This document shows, piece after piece, positions 1 to 10,249 of a DNA stretch of 64,000 bases. How positions within the stretch are numbered: position 1 is the stretch's first letter; each line of letters opens with the position of its first letter. A model generated the notes under the pieces. It saw nothing but the letters and a program-made list of their open reading frames with translations, did not search any database and was not told the DNA's origin. The DNA is from Hyaloraphidium curvatum (taxonomy: Eukaryota > Monoblepharomycota > Hyaloraphidiomycetes > Hyaloraphidiales > Hyaloraphidiaceae): contig JAIVFI010000010.1 of NCBI GenBank assembly GCA_025558095.1, positions 682,001-746,000 on the forward strand, in the 5' to 3' direction. A program made the position numbers and the translations under genes.

Positions 1-1209
1 CTCATCGACGCGTCCCCGGACCCCCTCGCCGCCCTCCGCGCGCACCTGGCCCTCCGCCCCGCACCCACCCTCCCCTCGCTCACCGCCCCCTCGGCCCTCC
101 CCGCGCACTCGCCGGCCTCCAAGACCCTCTCCGTGCTGCACGCCGCATCGGCGGTCCCCGCCCTCCCCGACGCCCCGCTGCTCGCCACCGCGCTGCATGC
201 CTTCTTCCTGCGCCCCCTCCCGCGCCTCGCCTCGGCCGCCGTCGACGTGTTCTCCTCCGACTTCAACGTGCGCCCGGGGCCCGGCGTCTGGGCGCAGTTG
301 CTGCACCGCGCCTCCCGCACGGGCGAGCTGGACGCCGCCGGCCGCGCGCTGGACGGCCTGTCGGCGGCGTCGGACGCGCCCCCCGACGCGCGCGCCGCGA
401 CCATGGTGCTCGCGGCGTTGGTGATGGCCGGCAGGTTCCGCGAGGCCGCGGGGGTCTGGGGCGGGCTGGTGGATGCGCGCGGGGGGAGGGTGGCGGCGGA
501 GACGGTGGGCGCGTACCTGGGTGCCGTGCTGGCGACCGGCGGGGACGCGGGGGCGTGGCTGGCCGAGGTTGCGGGGAAGGGCGGGGAGGTGACGGCGGGG
601 CACTACAACAAGGCCGTGCACCGGCTGATCGGGATGGGCAGGGCGGAGGAGGCGCGGGCGGTGTTTGAGGGGATGCGGGTACCCGCGAACGGGACGACGG
701 CGGCGACGGTTGCCAAGCTGGCGGGGGTGATGAAGGACGCGTGGCTCCTGGACACCGCGCTGCGGTGCGTTCCGGCACCGATGCTGGGCGCGGATGCGTG
801 GGCGGCGGCGGGCAAGGCGCTTTCGGTGATGGGGCGGCCCGGGGAGGGCGGGGAGCTGCTGCTCGCGTGCCTGCAGGGGCGGGAGGCCGATCGGGCCCGG
901 CTCCCGGACGGGTTCCCGTTGGCGGGTGTGCAGCCCCCCCGGCCGCACGTGGGCGTCGCCGCGGCCGCGCTGCAGATCGCCGAGCGCGTGCCGGGGGAGC
1001 CGAGCGAGGAGCTGGTCCGCGCCTGCCGGGCGTTCTTCGAGGCCGCGGGGGAGCCGGGGGCCGGGGGGATGGGGATCGAGGGGCTGCTGAGGCTGGCGGG
1101 GATGGAGCCGTGGGTTGACAGGCCGAGGGAGCAGCGGGTGGAAGGGGGGAAGGGGGGGGAGAGGCCGGCCAGGGAGCAGCGCGGGCGGTTGCACGGGAGG
1201 GGGGTTTGA
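1..1209 (+). CDS. PPR-like protein, 5' end outside window
   Basis: Frame 1 is open from the first base of the window to a TGA at 1207-1209, so the start lies upstream; internal GTG/ATG codons are not credible starts. The visible ~402 residues are Ala/Gly-rich and consist of paired helices of about 35 residues with PPR-like phrases such as HYNKAVHRLIGMGRAEEARA and a preceding unit with MVLAALVMAGRFREAAGVW. PPR proteins bind RNA, usually in mitochondria, where they act in transcript processing, stability or translation. The C-terminal 60 residues are low-complexity Arg/Gly. A second PPR-like gene lies at 50964-53133. The family call rests on helical-repeat appearance only, so a generic helical-repeat protein is possible. 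Confidence 0.6.
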   Translation, partial: LIDASPDPLAALRAHLALRPAPTLPSLTAPSALPAHSPASKTLSVLHAASAVPALPDAPLLATALHAFFLRPLPRLASAAVDVFSSDFNVRPGPGVWAQLLHRASRTGELDAAGRALDGLSAASDAPPDARAATMVLAALVMAGRFREAAGVWGGLVDARGGRVAAETVGAYLGAVLATGGDAGAWLAEVAGKGGEVTAGHYNKAVHRLIGMGRAEEARAVFEGMRVPANGTTAATVAKLAGVMKDAWLLDTALRCVPAPMLGADAWAAAGKALSVMGRPGEGGELLLACLQGREADRARLPDGFPLAGVQPPRPHVGVAAAALQIAERVPGEPSEELVRACRAFFEAAGEPGAGGMGIEGLLRLAGMEPWVDRPREQRVEGGKGGERPAREQRGRLHGRGV

Positions 1210-2091
1210 GGCGCCGCCCTGAATCGATGCGGCATCCGGCGAACAAGATTTCGAAAGCCGTGCCGGCGGTGCCGCTCCCTCAATCCTGCCGCCGCGGTGA
1301 GCCGCGCCGGTGAGACAGTTCCCCGATCCGATTCCCCGATTCGCGCGGCCGCATGACGCAACGCGGAAAATCGGCCCCACCATTGACGTCGCCTGCGGCG
1401 CGTCGCTTCCATCCAACGCCCCTCCCTTCCCGTCGCCGTGCATCGAACGACCCTGCTTGTCATCGGCGGATTCGGATCCCGCCGCCCGGTCGGCGGCACG
1501 GCCGCGCCGGCCGAGCGCACGGAACCCGCGGGCGGTGGGATTTCCCCACCGGCCCACCCCGCGATCGCGCGGCGACGGAGCGCCGTCGGCAGCCGCCCGC
1601 TCCTGCGGATCAGGGCCGCCGGTGCGGACCCCGTGATGGCGATGCGTGGGGTGCGGCCTTGGATTTTGGGGTGGTCCGCGGGAGCCTAAACTGTGGCGGC
1701 GTGGCGTGCGGGTGCGGGGCCCGATCGGTGACCAGTGGTGGCGGGACCCGGGCCATCGGTGGGCGAGGAGGAAGGCGCTGCGTCAAGAGAAAGTCAGGGG
1801 CAGCGGCGAGGCGGCGGTGGTTCGGTGGCGTCGGGGAACTCGCGGCGGCACGCGGTCGGCAGCCGTCCGCGGGCCCCGCGTGCCCTGATGCCCCGAGTGT
1901 GGATGCAGCCACGCGCCCGGTGCCGGATGGATAAAATCCGGAGGGCCGAGGCTCGACCGCCGCATAGTTATCGGCGGGGCGCTTTTTCAGAGGCACGAAC
2001 CGCTGCGGGCGGGTGGCTGAAGGCGCACTCCACACCCACACCCAGCGGCCTCCAACCGAACCGGGCGGGCCGAGCTTCCCGGGCGACGGCG
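1210..2091. other. Intergenic, upstream region of a C2H2 gene
   Basis: Nothing recognised as a gene. The stretch is very GC-rich; an open frame continues upstream of the 2092 ATG (back to 1735) but its sequence is compositionally random. An AT-richer patch with GGATAAAATCC near 1928 is the only TATA-like element seen, about 165 bp before the chosen start. Confidence 0.4.
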
Positions 2092-4115
2092 ATGTCGTGG
2101 GACCGGGCGGCCGCGGACGGCGGCGGCGGGGCGGCGGACTTTGCGGGGGCGTTGGCGGCCTCGCTGGCGCAGTCGCAGAGCGCGCGGGCGTTCCCGGCGG
2201 GCGGTGCGGCGGGCGGCGCCGCGGCGGGCGCCCCTCAGCAGGCGGCGGCGACGTGGCCGCAGCAGGCGGCGGCGTGGGCCGGCGGCGGGATGGGCGGCGG
2301 CGGCGGCGCGGGAGGCCTGCCGGCCGGGTGGGGCGGGCTGGCCCCGCAGCAGGCCGCGTTCGCCTTCTCGGCCGTGCAGCAGTCGGCGGCATACGGCGGC
2401 ACGCCCCATTTGTCCGGCACGCCGCAGCTCGCCTTCGTGGCAAACAGCTCGCCGCCGCTGCCGGTCGCCGGCTCCTTCGGCTTCCGGCCCGCGCAGATGG
2501 CCCCGTCGGCGCTCGGCACGCCGGTCGTGCACGCCTCGCACTCGTCGCACGGCTTGCTGGGCGTGCAGCGCCCGTCGGGCACGCCGCTGGACACGCTGGA
2601 CCCGCTCGACCCGTCGGACTACGCCGCGCTGAGGATGGCCGGCTCCCAGGGCTCGCTGGCCGCGCCCGTGCCGCAGCACGCCTTTGTGCGCCCATCGCAG
2701 CAGCTATCGGCGCAGCAGCTCCCCGCCGGCGCCCTCTCGCCCGGCTCGGCGCTCGCCTCGCAGCTGTACGGCATCGACCTCGGCGGCTCCCTTGACCCCG
2801 CCGCCCTCGCCCGTTTCCCCGTCGCCAATTCCACGTTCCCCTTCGGCAGCAACGCCGGCTTCGCGGACCAGGCCGCCGCCATCCTCGGCGCCCAGCCCGG
2901 GATGCGCATCTCGGCCGACGACGCCGCCATCGACGCCCTGCTCTCCTCCGTCCTCTTCGAACAGGCGCAGCAGCAGGCCGCCGCGGCGCAGAGCGGCTCC
3001 CCGTCCGCCTACTCGGGCGGCGTCGGGTCCCCCGCCGGCTCGGCGGGCACCCCCGCCCCGTCGGACCTCCTCGCCCCCCCGCAGCCCCCGGCCTCCTCCC
3101 GCCGCACGCACACCTTCCCCCGCGCAGCCGTCGGCGGCCGCGCCCCCGCGTGGCCCGCGGCCCTCGCCGACCCGGGCTCGTCGGCCTACTCCCTCGCCGC
3201 GGGCGCGCGCACCGCCGAGTTCTCCTTCCCCGGCCTCGCACCGCAGCTCCTCTCCAAAACCCGCTCCGAGACGCTGCTCCGCTCCCCCGCGCAGCCCACC
3301 CTGCCTCGCGCATCGGCATCCGCCGCCGCACCCCTGTTCCAGAGCCCGATCGTGATGCCGTCGCAGCTCTCCGCCGCCGCGCCATTCGCCAGCCCGCCCG
3401 GCAACCCGCAGATCGGCAGCCCGGACCCGCCGCCCGGCAGCGCGCCGGTGGGCTACTCCCCGCTCGTCTTCCAGGCCGCGCCCCCGGGGGACGACGCGGG
3501 GGCCGCGCTGTTCCGCACCTTCCCGTTCGAGGACGCCGGGGTGCTCTGGGACTCGACCCTCGAGCCGGGCGCGGTGATGCCGCCGCCTTCCGGCGGCGAC
3601 GAGGAGCACGGCGAGTTCGAGGAGGGCGACGAGCACGGCGAGCAGTTTGGGCACGAGGCCTCCCCGCACGGCAGCCTGAGCCGCAAGGAGCGGGAAAAGG
3701 GGGAGGGGGTGGTGCGGCGGCGGAGCAGCGTCAAGAAGGAGCGGACGCACGTGTGTCCGCAGTGCGGAAAGGGGTTCCTGACGGCCGGGCACGTGAGCAG
3801 GCACGCTTATTCGCACCTCAAGGAGGAGGACAGGCCGCACGGTGGGTCGCCTCTGCTGCCGGACGCGGGGACGGCGCGCTGACCGGACCGGACGGGAACC
3901 CAGCCTGCCCCTACCCGGGCTGCACCAAGAAGTTTGCCCGCAGCGACAACATGAAGACGCACCTGCAGACGCACTTCCGGCCCGGCGGGCGCAACGCCGA
4001 GCACCCCCCCGCGGCGGGGGCGGCGCCGGGCAACTCGACGTGGCCGGTCGCGGGGGCGCAGGGCGAGGGGTGGGACGCGGCGCTGGAGGGGATGCTGGGC
4101 GAGGGGGGCATGTGA
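2092..4115 (+). CDS. Two-finger C2H2 zinc-finger protein
   Basis: Two exons, 2092..3841 and 3904..4115, giving 653 residues. The first ~540 residues are low-complexity Ala/Ser/Pro/Gly/Gln, typical of activation regions. Finger 1 (HVCPQCGKGFLTAGHVSRH) ends in exon 1. Intron 3842-3903 (GTGGGT...CTGAC...CAG) joins the linker so that DRPHACPYPGC is restored, a TGERP-type linker, followed by finger 2 (KKFARSDNMKTHLQTH). Unspliced, the frame stops at 3882 inside the intron. The product is probably a nuclear sequence-specific DNA-binding regulator. An acidic patch rich in Glu and Gly lies just before the fingers. ATG 2092 is preferred because upstream in-frame sequence is not protein-like. A second two-finger gene follows 923 bp downstream on the same strand. 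Confidence 0.88.
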
Positions 4116-5038
4116 TGCCGGATCGGGGAGTGGGATGCGGTGCGGTGGAGGCTGCGGATGCCGGCGCGGGTGGGACGACGCGGGTGGGGGTTTGGAGGTG
4201 CCTGCAGGGATGCGGTCGCGCGTGTATTGCTCTGTCTGCCTATTGGGAGGTTCCGAACGGGAGGGTGGTTCGCGGTGGTCCGTTGGGCGGATCCCGAAGC
4301 CTGCGGGCGGGGTCGGTGGGTGGGTCGAAGGCCGCACGCCGGAGGGATCGGATCGGACGGGCTCGGCACGGCCGGATCGGCCGGTCCCGTGCGGTCCGGG
4401 CGGCATCGTGCGGCCGGCCGGTGCGGAGGCCGCAGCGCAGCCAGTTGGGAAAGGGCGCGCTCGGAAAAACGGAGGCCGGCGGGCGCTGTCGGAATGCACG
4501 GATCGCGGGCCGGAGGGCGCCGGTTGGTTCCGGGGGTGGTTGGCCGTAGCTCCTTTGTGGGCTTCGGGGATGGGGCGCGGGGGTTGGAAAGGGACGGGCG
4601 CCGCGGTGGCGGGGACTAGGTGGCCGCGTCCGATTCTGTTCTGGCGATGCCGCCGAGGGCTGTGGCGAACGGCGGCTCGGAACGGGCGCGGCAGGCGCGG
4701 CGGGCCGGTGCGGAAGCGCTTTCGCCGGTTCGGGAGTCGGCCGGCGAGAAACGGGCGGCGCGGTGGGTCTGCGGTTTGGAGCGGCATCTTGCGGTCGGGT
4801 TTCGAAGGTGGGTAGGGGTTGCCGGAGGGACGGCCGGCGGGCTCCCCGGCGAGGGAAAGGGCCGATCGGGGCCGGAAGCAGCTGGATCGGGGGGCGTCAG
4901 AGCTGCGGGCGCGGTTGCGGTGCGCGGAATGCGAGCGATCGGTCCGGTGGGGACCGGCCACCGTCCTCGGGTGGGGTCAGGGATACCGATGACCTGGATC
5001 TCCAAATTACCCGCAACCACCACGACATCCTCCTCGAC
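4116..5038. other. Intergenic between two C2H2 genes
   Basis: No gene recognised. The sequence is G-rich with many scattered CGGATCGG/GGATCGG words around 4335-4385. It probably holds the terminator of the upstream gene and the promoter of the 5039 gene. The frame of the downstream gene stays open to 4763, so an earlier exon or start cannot be excluded. Confidence 0.4.
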
Positions 5039-6095
5039 ATGACGCCGCTGCAGAGCGCGTACGTGTCGCTTGCCGGCCCGGGCTCGCCGGCGGCGCTGCT
5101 CGGGCCGTTCCCGGTCGGCGGCGGCGGCGCGGGGACGCCAAACTCCCTGCCGCGCAACGCCGCAGGTGCGGCCACCGCCGGACCCCGCTCCGCCCGCGTC
5201 TCGCGCCCCGCCGGCGCCGCCGCGCACCGTGCGGAAGCCGCGGCCGTCGCGATGGCGGCGGCGCAGGGCGGGCCGCCGCCGCCGGGCTTCCCCGCATGGC
5301 AGCCCCCGCCCCGCGCGCCGATGCCGCAGCGCACCCCGTACGGCCCGTACACGAACGTGCCGGGGGCCGCCCGCCGCAGCCCGCACGGCCCCGCCGTCCC
5401 CGCCGGGCAGCCAGCCACGCTCCCGCTCGCCTTCTTCCTGCCGTCCCTCGCCGCGCCGCCGCAGGACCCGTCGGACTGCTACTGGACGTCCCGCGCTTAC
5501 CTGGACCTGGTGGCGCCGCTGCTGGCCCGCGCACACGCAGACGCCCCCCAGCTCCAGCCGAACACGCCCCACCCGCCCTCGGCCTGCCCCTCGGCGGGCA
5601 CCCTGCACCCCTCCCCCGCACGCCGCACCGCATCCTCCTCCGGCTCGGACACCTTTGTCCTCCCCGGCGCAGAGCCCGGCGACGAGGACGGCGAGTTCGA
5701 CCCGGACCCGATGTACCCGGGCCCCGGGGACCCGTCAGCCCAGCCGGCCCTGCCGAGCACCCCCGACCCGGCGTCGGACAGCGACGCGCACACCGAGCCC
5801 GCATCGGACGACGGCAAGGTGCACGCATGCGGGGAATGCGGGCGCGCGTTCAAATCCTTCGGCCACCTGAACCGGTGCGTCCCCCACCCGTCTCCGCGTC
5901 ACCCCCGCCGATCGCTCACCCGTTCCCCTTCCCACCGACAGCCACGCCAAATCCCACCTCCCCGAGGCCCTCCGCCCGCACGCGTGCGAGTACGGCTGCG
6001 GGCGGCGCTTCGCGCGCACGGACAACCTGCGGATGCACCACGCCACGCACGACCGCTCCGGACGGGGGAGGAGGAGGCGGCAGAGACGGGACTGA
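5039..6095 (+). CDS. Two-finger C2H2 zinc-finger protein
   Basis: Exons 5039..5874 and 5942..6095, 329 residues. The N-terminal ~250 residues are Pro/Ala-rich and disordered-looking. Finger 1 is CGECGRAFKSFGHLNR joined by splicing to HAKSH; intron 5875-5941 (GTGCGT...ACAG) falls inside the finger helix and must be removed to supply both histidines. Finger 2 is CEYGCGRRFARTDNLRMHHATH, with a Cys-x3-Cys spacing. A basic Arg-rich tail ends at TGA 6093-6095. Likely a nuclear transcription regulator. It resembles the 2092 gene in layout (long disordered N-terminus, two C-terminal fingers with RSDN/RTDN contact residues), which suggests an old duplication, but the intron position differs. Confidence 0.86.
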
Positions 6096-6807
6096 GCGTG
6101 CGGGCTGCGCGGTGGATGGAATGGATGGGCGGATCGGAGGACGTACGGCGCGGGTCCGGATCCGGATCGGGGGCGGGGAGCGGAAGCCGCCTCCGCCTCG
6201 GGGTGCCGGCCGCGCACTTCCCGCGCCCCGCGCGGCATCTCCGGACGCACAAGGGGATATCCCGGGCTATGTAGCAGGCTCTCTTTACACACGATGCTGT
6301 AGCGCGACTGGCGCCGAAGACTGCGGCGGCGGCTGTGCTCGATGGGGGTCAGCCGCCCCCGAGGGCGTGCGGGCTTCCGCGCGCCCTCGGCGCTCGGCTT
6401 CCTCCCGAATCATCGGCGACGTCGCGGCATATGTTTGCTCGCCGGTTCGGCGGTGGACGGACGGTAGATCGGGGTCCGGAGTGCGTTCGCCACCGGCCGG
6501 GCCGGACATCGGAGATCCCCGAGTGAGCCTGTCCACCATTGGCAGCGGTTAGGGATCCGTCGACCCCGCCCGCGCGATCGTGGCATGCGGGTCGAGCGGG
6601 CTGGGTGTTGGCGTGCACGTTGGAAGCCCGGTGTTGTCTCCAATGCGCCGCATGCACGCCAGCACGGGCGATTCGGAGGGTCACCCTTCACCAGCAGCCC
6701 TCTTCTTCCAGGTCTCCGCAGCCAATCGCATCCGCCCCTTGCAATGCTCCCGGATCCCGCCGAAAGCGGCACATCTAGCACCAGCGGTGCAGCCACGCAC
6801 CCGATCC
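6096..6807. other. Intergenic between convergent genes
   Basis: 712 bp between the stop of a C2H2 gene (+) and the stop of a P450 gene (-). No open frame here has protein-like composition. It should contain both 3' ends; nothing else was recognised. Confidence 0.4.
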
Positions 6808-8542
6808 CTACTCCGCCCCGACGTACTTGAGCCACACGTTCCGCGGCCGCAGGATCCCGCCCGTGCTCGTCATCTCCGCGCGGTCCGTCACCCCGCCCGC
6901 GCACTCGTCCGGCGCCGGCAGCGCGAACGTGCGGTCCCGGAGCAGCGCCACCAGCGCGGTCTTCATCTCGTGCAGGGCAAACAGGCGGCCGAGGCTGTCC
7001 GACAGCAAAGCGTCAGCACGGACGCACGCCGCCCCGCACAGGCGACAACCCACCACATCCTCGGCCCCAGCGCGAACCCCCCGAACGCGGCGGAATTCCA
7101 CTCCCTCCTCGGGTTGTACTCGAGCGCGTCCTTCCCCCACACGTCCTCGCGGTGGTGCAGGTTGATCCACGCGACGTTGATCGTCGTCCCGCCCGGCACC
7201 ACGATCTCGGGGCGGCTGGGGAGGGGAAAGTCCTCCGGGGAAGAGCGGGCGGCGGCCATGATGGGCGGGCGGAGCCGGAGGGATTCCTCGAGGCAGCGCT
7301 CGGCAAAGGGCATCCCGCGGAGCACGGCGTCGGGATCGGAGAGGGAGTCCGGGGTGGGGAAGGCGGCGCGGATCTCGTCGCGCGCTTCGGCGAGGAACTT
7401 GGGGTTGGCGGCGAGCAGGTGGGTGGTCCACGCGAGGCAGGTCGAGGTGGTCTCGTACCCCGCGATGGCGAGGGTGAGCAGCTGGTCGCGGATCTCGTCG
7501 TCCGTGAGCTTCTTCTCCCCGCCGATGTCGACCTCGATCAGGATGTCGAGCATGTCCTTGCGGCCTTCCTTTGCCCCGCCGCCCGGCGCCGCGCGCCGTT
7601 CGCGGATCAGCCCGTACAGCACCCGGTCCACGATGCGCCTGGAGGAGCGATACACGACGTTGCCGAGGATCCAGCCGCCGCCGGGGAACAGGAACAGCGG
7701 GTTGCCCGTGCCCAGGATGAGGTTCCTCAGCGCGCGGACGAACCCGTCCACGTCGGTGCCGAACCTCGCCAACGCCGCGCCGTCGCCGTCCATCCGCACG
7801 GAAAAGGCGATGTCGACGAACACCGAGAGGCTGAAGCGGTCAAAGAGCGGCATCAGGTCCGTCGGTTTCCCGCCCGTGGATTCGAGGCGGTCCCGGAGGA
7901 GCCGCGCGTGCCGCACGAAGATGGGGTGGTACGCGTCGCGCACGGCGCCCAGGCGGAGGGCGACGGCGAGCGCGGAGGCCTGGCGGCGGTGGTGCGGGCC
8001 GTTCTTGAGGATGATGATGGAGTTGGGCCTGGGGCGGCACGGCGGGGGTGAGCACGGCGTCGGAATCGGTGCCGCAGCGGGGCGGGCACCCACCCCCAGT
8101 ACGACACCAGCTCCCTGTACATCGGGCCCTTGTCCAGGTTGGCCTGCTGGCACACCACCCGCGCGTCGACCGGCTCGCTGGTGTCGATGTTGGGCAGCCA
8201 CAGCATCGTCCGCAGGTACGCCGGCCCGAGCTTCCGCCAGTCGAAGTAGTCCTCGTGCGGCTCGCGCGGGACGAACGGGCCGAGAACGGGGCGCGTGGGC
8301 GGGAGCGGCAGCTTCACGCGGGGGAAGATCCGGCGCGCGTTGACGTAGTCGTTCTGGTAGGCGAGGAAGGCGACGGCGCCGAGGAGGGCGAGGAGGGGGA
8401 GCGCGAGGGCGGTGGAGGCGAGGGCGATGGCGGCGCGGAAGAGCGGGGCGGTCGCCCAGGCGGGGAGGAGCGCGTGGGCGAGGAGCGCGAGGCCGGCGGC
8501 GCCGGCGGCCAGCAGGAGAGGGGACGGGCGGGTGGGCGCCAT
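6808..8542 (-). CDS. Cytochrome P450 (membrane-anchored)
   Basis: Three exons on the minus strand: 8094..8542, 7054..8028, 6808..6994 (536 residues). The N-terminus has two hydrophobic segments (residues ~8-60), as in ER-anchored P450s. The I-helix motif AGYETT, the K-helix E-S-L-R in CLEESLRLRPP and the haem loop FALGPRMCLG are all present. The last intron (6995-7053, GTGGGT...CTGAC...ACAG) splits the haem-ligand Cys codon (TG|C), so only the spliced frame gives a complete haem loop. Intron 8029-8093 restores SYWGPNSIIILKNGPHHRRQ, a normal B-C region. P450s are haem monooxygenases fed by P450 reductase; the substrate cannot be told from sequence. It is unlike the tandem P450 pair at 56-60 kb and belongs to another family. 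Confidence 0.93.
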
Positions 8543-9033
8543 TTCTGGGAGATCGGAGTTGCCTTAGGCCCCCGAAGACGGCTTTCGGGAAGAGAGAGGG
8601 TGCTGCTCTACGAGGTTGGCGGCTCTGGCCGAGGTCCCGCCTAAATCGCGACTGACTCTATCGACAGCTGAAGCGCGAGACTTCTCCCATCAAGTTGGGC
8701 TGCTGGAGCGGGACGCAGCCCTCAGTCTAGCTCTTCTTGCTACTTTCCGGTGGCTTCACGGCTTCAACGCTCGGATTCAAGTTGCCGTTGCCAACCATCT
8801 TGTCGGGTCCTGCAAAGAACGCCGCGAATGACGGGCCATCCTATCGATCGCACTCCAATTGAAACGCTGATGGCAATCTGAAGCTTGTATTGCGTTCTAA
8901 GCATGCCTCCAATGGCCCATTATTTGCTTGGCGGCGGCCCGACCGACCCCGGTCCGTGCGCGGTGCCGTTGCGGCGCCGCAGCCGATTCGCAATTCCGAC
9001 CGCCCCGCAAACCCCGCTGCGTACCCGCGGCGC
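8543..9033. other. Divergent intergenic region
   Basis: About 490 bp between a P450 start (minus strand) and the start of a secreted Cys-rich gene (plus strand). It probably carries both promoters. GC is lower than in the flanking coding DNA. No gene or clear motif was recognised. Confidence 0.4.
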
Positions 9034-9988
9034 GATGCGGAGGATTGCATTCGTGCTACTAGTCGTTGCGGTGCTCGCCGCGGTAGCAGCATGCGCAGCG
9101 GAGGGGTTGGAGCGGAGGCAGGCGGGCGCGGTGCGGGTGGGTCCTCGCCAGGGTGCGGAGATGAATGCATTCTGATCAACGCCCGCCGCCCCGACAAAGA
9201 CGGTGTTGAGGGCACGGCCGACGAGGAGCCCGAGGCCCAGACCGAGCAGGACGAGGGCGACGGCGGGGTGGACGACGAGCACGGGGACCCGGACGCCGAG
9301 CACGAGCACGCGGACCACGAGTTCGACGACGCAAACGAGGACCACGGTGGCTCCTGTGCGGCCTCCTTCGCCTCCTCCCCCGCCAAATTCGCCTCCTCCT
9401 GCGCCTCCGCCGCCCCCTCCGCCCCCTCCCACCATCCCTTCCGACACTCTCCTCACCAACCGCACCGGGGACAACTCCTGCCGCCAGCGCGCCCCCGGCA
9501 CCGGCCGCCTCCGCCCCGGGGACAACCCGGCCCTCGTCCGCTTCGCCACCTACAACCCCCCCGCCCCCGACGCCCCCGGGTGGTGCGGCGGCTCCGGCGT
9601 CTACGGCAACCCGCACGGCAGCCTCGCCTACTCCCTGTACAACCAGTGCTGCCGGTGCGGCACCCGCGCGGGGCACGACTCGTGCGCGTCGGGGTGCTGC
9701 TTCGACGGGGAGTGCAAGCCGCGGTTCTACTGCCGCGACAACGGCGCGAGGATGTGGCTGGAGGACAACTCGTACTGGCGCGTGCCGTCGTGGGGGCCGC
9801 AGGGGTTCAACCACGGCGCGAGGTGCGACAGGGAGGGGTTCTCGGCCATGTGCTTCTCGGGGTGCTGCAGGGGAGGGAGGTGCGCGCACATCGGGGAGTG
9901 CCCGGGGTACAACCCGCCGGCGAGCTGGAGCGCGTGCTGGACGTACGGCGGAGGAGAAGTCTGCATCAGGAGCAAGGACAGGGGTTGA
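9034..9988 (+). CDS. Secreted cysteine-rich protein
   Basis: Exon 1 starts at ATG 9034 and encodes a clear signal peptide (MRRIAFVLLVVAVLAAVAAC). The downstream frame, open to TGA 9988, has a Thr/Ser stretch, then a run of prolines, then a ~160-residue domain with about 20 cysteines. The domain contains two related units, CASGCCFDGECKPR and CFSGCCRGGRCAH, a CC-centred pattern seen in knottin-like or chitin-binding-like folds. Exon 1 runs into TGA at 9173, so a splice is required. The best-fitting intron is 9153-9210 (58 nt, GTGCGG...CTGAT...GAG), with 9153-9240 equally in frame. The protein is expected to be extracellular or cell-wall associated via its mucin/proline-like linker. Function unknown. 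Confidence 0.65.
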
Positions 9989-10249
9989 TGCGGAGCATGT
10001 GAGGCGTCGCCGCTGAGTAGTTCAGTTGGTTGATTGTCTGTACGTGATTTGGTTTCAACTTTGTCGAGCTCGACATCTTCCACTGGTGCGGGAGCGGTCG
10101 CAGAGAAGCATTATGGAACTACAACATCCCCGAACGCTGGGGGGCTGGGCCCTGTCTCCCACGCCCAATCGAACTGGCCAGAACTTCCACGGAAACCCGA
10201 CCTCACTCCCGATTCAAAGCCCCTTCCGGCGCCGCAAAGTAACGTCAAG

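Noticed and set aside
1610-3385. 591-codon Arg/Pro-rich frame on the minus strand
   Set aside because: Antisense of the C2H2 gene; composition is the complement of Ala/Gly/Ser-rich codons and no motif is present.
8920-9549. Minus-strand frame with an apparent transmembrane stretch
   Set aside because: It is the complement of the Pro/Thr linker of the secreted Cys-rich gene; the Val/Leu run comes from antisense of GAC/GAG codons.
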